A stretch of 64,000 bases of DNA from Cymodocea nodosa (lineage: Eukaryota > Streptophyta > Magnoliopsida > Alismatales > Cymodoceaceae). Positions 57,857 to 64,000 of this stretch are shown here, piece by piece. The notes beneath the pieces are model-generated. The model was not told the origin of the DNA. It did not search any database and was given only the letters and a program-made list of their open reading frames with translations. The stretch lies in assembly GCA_036874045.1 (NCBI GenBank), contig CM072344.1, positions 13,860,501 to 13,924,500 on the forward strand, written 5' to 3'. The number at the start of each line of letters is the position of its first letter. Within the stretch, counting starts at the first letter, position 1. Made by a program: the position numbers and the translations under genes.

Positions 57857-58996
57857 TTAAGAACATGATTGAAAAGTAGAAACAAATGGAATAAATGTAT
57901 TAGTCCAAGTAAACTTTTTAGTCATAGTTCTTCTTGCTATTAATTTTGTTGTAATGCAGTTCTTGTTCCTTCTTAATTTGTAAACATGTAATATATTATA
58001 AATTCCAAATACGAGTGTATTACCATTAATGATATGTAATGCAGAAAGGGATCCTTTTTGGTTCCAGGGTAATGTAACAGTTTCTATTTCTACATCTATT
58101 TCAATATACTCCTCTTCCCACTTCCATTCATTTATGTCTTCCATAATCCATATTTGAAATTTCATCAGTTCATCCCACCATCTTATCAGACATAAAGTAG
58201 GATCATCTTCTTCATTATACCACATTCCTATTTGAATTTCATTAAATTCTGTAGATGGTGGTTTAGCTATTTCACTCGGTACAGGTAAAATTTCTATATA
58301 TTCATCATAACTGTCTATGCTCACTATGTATAAATCAAATCCATATGCTAATGATATCTCCGTGACTAGATATATATATCCATCAAGTATGACATGTGTT
58401 TGGTTAATTAATGATTTCTGTTCAAGATATATCATAATATTTTCATTCCAAGATCTACTTAGAAAATTATACACACTTAAGCGTAAATCTTCACCCCAAT
58501 TTCCTGTAGGTCTCCAATAATATAATTTTTCAGGAATTACAGAATTTTTATCAGAAAATATCAAAGTTGTCCCATAATTTACAGTTGGTGCTTCAAATCT
58601 ATTAGGTCTTCCTATATTCCATTCTTCTCCTGTTATAGGATTTCTTATCAAAATATCAGGTAATAATAAACTTGCATACATTGGTCTCGTCTTGTATATG
58701 ATTAATCCTTCATCTATCCCCATAATATGATTTATTCCTTCTAATGCATTAGGTGGAATTCCAGTAGTTTCTTCCATAGCTAGATATTCATGGGTATTTG
58801 AACTACGATTAAATGACCTACAAATGAATCCATCTCTAATCTTAGTCATTTTTGCAGCTTGTAGTCCTTGAAAATATTTTTCTTCAATACAGTCTTTAAT
58901 TTCCTTTGATACACAACACAACCTATACAGATCTTTAGCTGACAAGTTACTTAGTACTTCTCTTAGTGCATCCAACGGTAATTGCATTAATTCCAT
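57857..58996 (-). CDS. F-box protein gene lying inside an LTR element
   Basis: F-box proteins are the substrate-receptor subunits of SCF ubiquitin ligases. The minus-strand frame from ATG 58996 is open for 379 residues. An F-box lies at about residues 1-45 (LPLDALREVLSNLSAKDLYR, CCVSKEI). A C-terminal F-box-associated-type region follows with RNPITGEEWNIGRPN and beta-propeller-like spacing (YDEYIEILPVP, EIQIGMWYNEED, LKNR..). The frame runs on upstream to 59059, but a TTTTACAG acceptor-like sequence just before AATCGACAAATGG suggests a spliced leader. It sits between the gag fossil (60477-59180) and the LTR at 57290, all on one strand, so it was probably captured and moved with the element. 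No stops or shifts were seen. The substrate is unknown. Confidence 0.8.
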   Translation of the reverse strand: MELMQLPLDALREVLSNLSAKDLYRLCCVSKEIKDCIEEKYFQGLQAAKMTKIRDGFICRSFNRSSNTHEYLAMEETTGIPPNALEGINHIMGIDEGLIIYKTRPMYASLLLPDILIRNPITGEEWNIGRPNRFEAPTVNYGTTLIFSDKNSVIPEKLYYWRPTGNWGEDLRLSVYNFLSRSWNENIMIYLEQKSLINQTHVILDGYIYLVTEISLAYGFDLYIVSIDSYDEYIEILPVPSEIAKPPSTEFNEIQIGMWYNEEDDPTLCLIRWWDELMKFQIWIMEDINEWKWEEEYIEIDVEIETVTLPWNQKGSLSALHIINGNTLVFGIYNILHVYKLRRNKNCITTKLIARRTMTKKFTWTNTFIPFVSTFQSCS

Positions 58997-59179
58997 TTGT
59001 CGATTCTGTAAAACACACAAAAATTTAGCAGAGACAAAAATAAACATGATACTGCACACCCTCGTGGAGTTAAGGCATAACTCAACGGACTAAGTTCGTT
59101 AAGTTAAAAATTAACTCTACGTTACTATTAACTAATAAAAAAATAAAAAACATATATACATACAAATAGTTGCTTCAGA

Positions 59180-60477
59180 TATGCTGCTTCATTCAACTGC
59201 CCTCCCAAAAGAGGTATCAATTTCATTAACCATTCTATTGACAGGATTAGGTATAGCTTGTATTGGCAATCCTCTAGTAGGTCTAACTTCCATTCATTCC
59301 TTCTATCTAAGTGATATATTTCTATTCTGATTTTGAATTGCAGCATTTCCAAATATAAATTCTAGACGATTGTTTACTTGTTGGATTATCTTTTCTAATT
59401 TCTCTATTCTAGCTCCTTGTTCAATTAATACTTCATAACTTATGTTCTTCTCATTTATATTTTCTCCTCCCTGGAAATTGTTGTTTCTCCAAGATAAATT
59501 CGGGTGATTTCTCCAATTAGGATGATAACAATTTCCCAAGTTATCTCTCTAGTTTATAGCATAAATAATATCTAAGTCATTTATGTTTGCATTCTTTTCT
59601 ACTAGCTTTTGATTTAATGATAACTCTTCTATTTTCTTTGATAATTCATTTAATTTCACCTCAAGCATAGTATTGAAATCTATTTCATGCATTCCTCTTG
59701 GTAATTTTCTTTTATCTGCAATAGCTTCAACCGAATTTTCCCATTGTGTAGTTCTTTTTGCAAAATTCTCTAAATATGCCCATGCTTCTTCACTACATAA
59801 TTTTAAAAATCCATTTTGACAAGTAGATTCTAATAATCACTACATAATTTTAAAAATCCATTTTGACAAGTAGATTCTAATAAAGATTTCCTTGAAACAT
59901 ATATGCCTTCATAAATTATACCTATTAGTTGTGCTTTACTCATTGCATGATGTGGACATTGAGTTAGTAAATCTTTAAATCTTTCAAAATATTTCTAGAA
60001 TGATTCACCCTGTTTTTGGCTACACATTAATATTTCTTTCTTCTTTTTAATCGTTTGATGTGTTGGATAATATTTTTCCAGAAAAATAGAGCAAAATTCA
60101 GTCCATGTAGAAATTGAATAAGGCGACAAAGTATATAACCATCTCTTAGCTTTGTCTTTTAAAGAAAAAGGGATATATCTAAGTTTGATAGCATCTATAC
60201 TCATGTTCGGCATTTTCATCATTTGACAAACTTCGTTAAATTCTCTAAAGAAATAATAGGCATCCTCTCTTTCTAATCCATGAAAATGTGGCAATTGACT
60301 AATATAATTAGATTTCAGTTCAAACCTATCTCCCTCAAAGTTTGGCAATCGAATACATGAAGGTTCATCAATTAATTTAGGATACAGAATTTCTCCTAAT
60401 GGTTTTTCTACTAGAGCAGTCATCTCTACGTTCTCTTTTAAAGAAAGGTTAGCTACATGTTTGGGTTTTCCCAGCAC
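59180..60477 (-). mobile_element. Ty3-type gag region of an LTR element fossil
   Basis: On the minus strand, downstream of the LTR, comes a leader and then a retrotransposon gag domain (LPHFHGLEREDAYYFFREFN, LKDKAKRWLYTLSP, EKYYPTHQTIKKKKE). Further Asn-rich gag-type sequence runs towards 59300. No protease, reverse transcriptase or integrase follows. The F-box gene comes next instead, so the element is non-autonomous. The region is broken in a few places. Confidence 0.8.
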
Positions 60478-62335
60478 TACACTAGAAAAACTTGGATTTG
60501 TTACTTCTATTTTTACTTAGTTAATTTATCTTTATGCCTATTCTTTCTTTTAGAAGTAAAAAAACAACCTTTCATACAATTTAGATATTAATTTCAATTT
60601 GTACTTTAACTGCAAGTGCACAGTGTCTATTGTATTAGTGTGCAAGTACAGGTCGATCTCACAGGGAATTGCTAACGAATTTAAGAAATGTTTGATTGTG
60701 AACAATTCAAATTTATATTCAATAAGCACTCCGTTGAGTTACAGTTAACTCAACGGACTAAGTTCGTTGAGTTATAGATAACTCAACGGACTATCCTCAT
60801 GGACTTAAGTTAACTCCACGAGCCTGTCTCTTCTTTATAATACTACTATTTACAGAGGAATTCGGCCAACCATTGGGCGATTCCACAGATTGTAAATAAC
60901 ATCAATTAAGCTTTTTAATGCTAGTTAACATTAGATTTATCATTAAGCAATACTAACATTCAGATGATTCAAACAATAACCATTAAAATCTTTAAGTTTT
61001 TTGTATGAACCAATTTCAGTAAACTGTAAAATTAATCACAAAACTGATACAGATAACATTAATCACGATACAACACTCAAATACAACATACAAACAAAGA
61101 TAAATTGTTTTTGGTATTTTTGTTTTGATGTGAACATGGAAATGGGCAAAATGTGAAATGTAAAGTAATCTCACTTGACAGTAAATACTTCTGACACTAC
61201 TTGCAACGCGATTACACCACTGAAAATTAAACCACTTACAATTCTATCTCCTCTCCCTATAGAATCGTGAGTCCAGAATTGCAAGATGATCTCCTCTTCA
61301 GCATACAAGCATCAACCCGAAGCCAAGGCTAAAAGCTTTACGATCTCCTGAAATATGAGTCGACGCTTGGTGAAAATGTCTTCCCTTCCCGCGACGCGAT
61401 CACTCCTTACAGTGGTTGTCAGGCACTGTGTTTGGCTCGAAATCGACCCGACATCAGGCAAGTATCCTCACAAACCTCTGATGATTGGTGATTATGGTGG
61501 TGATAACGATGGTTGGTGTGATACTTCGGAGAATCGCTGATACTGTATGCAGAAAGCTCAGTGCTCCTTTGTATACGCTGGCCGTCCATCGATCACACTT
61601 TCTTCTTTTTTTCTTCTTTTCTTTTATATTTCTTCAGTAGTAACTGCTTCTGCTTGAATGATCGGTTGGATTTCCTTCCTTCAGATCAACGGCGATGATT
61701 CTTTCTCCATGCGCGATTGAATTCCTGCATGATACGTGCAAACGTGGTTTTTCCTTCCAACTGTCTGTTCCTACAACCGCTACAGTGGCATTTTAGAAAA
61801 TATATAATCCGTGGAGTTACAAATAACTCAACGGACTTTCTTTGTTGATTTAACTATAAAACACGTGCAAAAATAACAACTTAAGTTTATAATGCTAACC
61901 TAACGCGTTGTCTTAGTGTTCAATATAGCAACTCAACACATACAGTTATGCTAACTTAACGAGTTATAACTTAAGTAAAACTACCAGATCTCGACACATG
62001 TACATCTGGAAATAAAATATTCTCTCTAAACATAATTGTTCGACAATTTTTAAACAAAACTATCTGATACATATTCGGTCTGTTAAACATAACTGTCCGA
62101 AATATCAGAAAATTTGGATACTTAAGAATTTCACAGCCTGTAACTTACCGACAGTTCATAAATGTACTAAATTAACATTAATTCCCCAAAATTAAGCAGA
62201 TTCTTCAATTAAAGCATATAATAGTGCAATTATAACATAATGGCTTAATTCTCATATGATAAGCTAAATATTATGCAATTAACCATCATTTAACCATTAA
62301 TAATATGCACTTTTTCATTCTAAACACTACACCCC
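60478..62335 (-). mobile_element. Ty3-type LTR copy R2 upstream of gag
   Basis: Aligns with R1 from about 34990 through 36330 and parts of 36350-37245, in the same orientation. It stands directly before gag on the minus strand, where a 5' LTR is expected. The LTR 3' end is near 60605. The part equivalent to R1 37245-38430 is missing: the match stops at CATTCTAAACACT (62330). The primer site after the LTR is not clear. Fossil. Confidence 0.7.
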
Positions 62336-63206
62336 AAAGAATTTCGTTAAAGTTCAGTTCAGAAAATTTTTCAGTACTCCTCTGCAATAAAAATTCCTGG
62401 GTAGGTGTTCTTACTAATCGCTTAGTGCTTAGAGAACGAGTCCATGTGCTCATAAATAAATAGCAAAAGATTAATTACATACCAGTTTGAAGCTTTCCAT
62501 TCTATAAATATTTGTTGTCGAATGAAGTTGAATCAGCTGCTTCTCCTTCCAATTCCTCCAAAGCATTCTCCTTTCTTTTAAAAGTGCTGGTAACTCGTAA
62601 ATAACATTCTGTTTTATATATATACTGTGCATCCATAAAGTAAATAAATCTCGTTGCAAGAACGTGGCTTGCAACATGCATCGTGGTTCCTATTTATATG
62701 GGTGCGTGTACCACTACTAATTTCAAATTTTGGTAACCGCTAGACCGACGAAGTTTCGTTCGTGGTTAAAAGAATAACTGTTCTGCTTAATCCACGAACT
62801 AACCTCGTTGAGTCACAGAAAACTCAACAGAATACAGTCGGTTACTATTGCTAACTCCACGGACTAACTTCGTTGAGTTACAGATAACTCAACGGAGTGA
62901 CTTTATATTATATTACTGACCTCGTGGAGTTACAGTTAACTCAACGGACTTACTTCGTTGAGTTAACACTTAGCAACATCTAAGTTTTACTCTCGTAAGT
63001 TCCTCTCTATTCTTTTTTTATTTATTCTGCTAACTGTAATAAAGTTAAATCTATGTCATTAATGCATCATTCTACTTAAAATACGTTTAAATCTGAGCAT
63101 GATATAAAGATTTAACTTGCAAGTCATTTTATGTTATGCAAAATTTACATTTTACCTTATAACATGTAGAAATTGATTAATCCTCTCTACTGCTCCTGTA
63201 ATTCCT
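62336..63206. repeat. Spacer with repeated AACTCAACGGA / TTCGTTGAGTT phrases
   Basis: Between 62755 and 62965 short phrases AACTCAACGGACT and TTCGTTGAGTTA recur many times, on their own and as imperfect hairpins. The same phrases occur at 35240-35320, 59050-59110, 60730-60815 and 61810-61845. This marks the stretch as part of the same retroelement family. No gene is visible. Confidence 0.5.
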
Positions 63207-63990
63207 TCAGAAGGTACAGCTAGTTCTGCAGCTACAAAATTTCTGTATTCTTTCACTGAAAATGGTTCTTGATCTGATCTTTTTTGATGTCCATTTAATG
63301 AAATCGATACAGTCCACCATCACCAGTGGAATCAAATCTCCATAAAATAATTTCTTCTTCACTGTTTTCAACTTGGAGATAAAAACTACAGACCAATTTA
63401 TTTGGATCTTATTTACAACTGCATATGTGGCCCATTTGACAAATTGACTTAATTCTATGTCATGGCCCTGTCGTTGATAAACATTCTTAATCAGAATGTT
63501 AGCTACCATGTGTGCTTTACTATTTAAATGCTTCAATCTGTTTAATAATGGCACACTAGGATTGATAGCTAAACAATCCTTAATTTGTTGTTCAGTCCAT
63601 TCAACTGCAGTTATATCTTCCAAAATTTTTGTTCCTTCATTCTTTAAACCAAAAATGTTGTGGAGAAGCTTTGGTGTTATCTGTACATCAGCTTCCTCAA
63701 TATTTGAAATTAATCCTCCTTCTCTCAAATTTGCATAGAAATAGGGCACTAAATTCTCATATACTACATGCCCTCTTTCTTGAGATATAAATTGCAGTAG
63801 ACCTTGGAATTCAAATAATTCTTTTATTTCTTACATTCTATCCCAATTTACTAGTCTACTGTAAATAATGTCGTAACCCCTTATTTCTTGATATTTGGTA
63901 TAAGCTTCCTGACTACAAAAATGTACTTCATTCAAAATTGTTGTTTCAGTCGGGTCAGGAAAGTGACTTTGTTGCTCTAGAGGGTTTGCT
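63207..63990 (-). mobile_element. Retroelement-associated ORF (plant 'Transposase_32'-like) fossil
   Basis: The minus strand has a coding region with VPYFYANLREGGLI, ADVQITPKLLHNIFGL and LKHLNSKAHMVANILIKN. This is the YANL..E / I..I.GL pattern of the 'putative plant transposon protein' domain, common as an extra ORF in large Ty3-type plant elements. 63207-63749 is open. More of the same type of sequence runs towards the window edge. The biochemical role of the domain is not known to me. It is treated as part of a fossil LTR element continuing beyond the window. Confidence 0.6.
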
Positions 63991-64000
63991 CTTGCTCTTC

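Overview
This is a 64 kb piece of a plant nuclear genome, most likely a eudicot. The evidence is two intron-rich genes for plastid proteins, a plastid DNA insertion carrying psaB and 16S rRNA pieces, and a dense load of plant-type transposons: Copia and Ty3-like LTR fossils, an L1-type LINE, PIF/Harbinger, hAT and Tourist elements. The species cannot be fixed from the sequence alone. I rebuilt splice models by hand from reading frame, GT/AG sites and phase. No RNA evidence was available.

Layout. 1-3250 is gene-free upstream DNA with a degenerate minisatellite and AT-rich repeat material. 3405-27649 (+) is one 13-exon gene for the thylakoid-lumen C-terminal processing peptidase (CtpA, D1 maturation), 546 residues. 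Its 24 kb length comes from transposon-filled introns: a hAT BED-finger piece, a Tourist MITE, a tail-duplicated LINE, a Copia fossil with both LTRs, an internally shortened Copia fossil and a TRIM-like relic. 27850-29130 is another Copia gag fossil. 29613-32474 (+) is a compact 13-exon gene for a homogentisate-type (UbiA) aromatic prenyltransferase of 407 residues with both Asp-rich motifs. It is the kind of plastid membrane enzyme that prenylates homogentisate or phenolic substrates.

33-64 kb is a nested repeat landscape without ordinary genes. A Ty3-type LTR family appears at 34.4-38.4, 41.8-42.9, 50.8-57.3 and 60.5-62.3 kb, all in the same orientation. The right-hand copies flank a gag fossil and, between gag and LTR, an open 379-codon F-box gene (57857-58996, -), which looks like a captured host gene. 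A 1.1 kb sequence is duplicated (40.2-41.3 and 43.7-44.9 kb), and a composite plastid insert (psaB fused to a scrap of rrn16) sits at the edge of the second copy.

Two related autonomous-type PIF/Harbinger elements were found with complete ends. PIF-1 (45356-50181, TSD TTA) has an open transposase but a stop in its Myb/SANT ORF1. PIF-2 (51029-55574, TSD TAA) is inserted in an LTR copy, and the empty site is preserved about 14 kb away. Both its ORFs are open with an intact DDE triad, so it is the best candidate in the window for a recently or still mobile element. Both carry unrelated, CpG-rich tandem repeats at the end upstream of ORF1.
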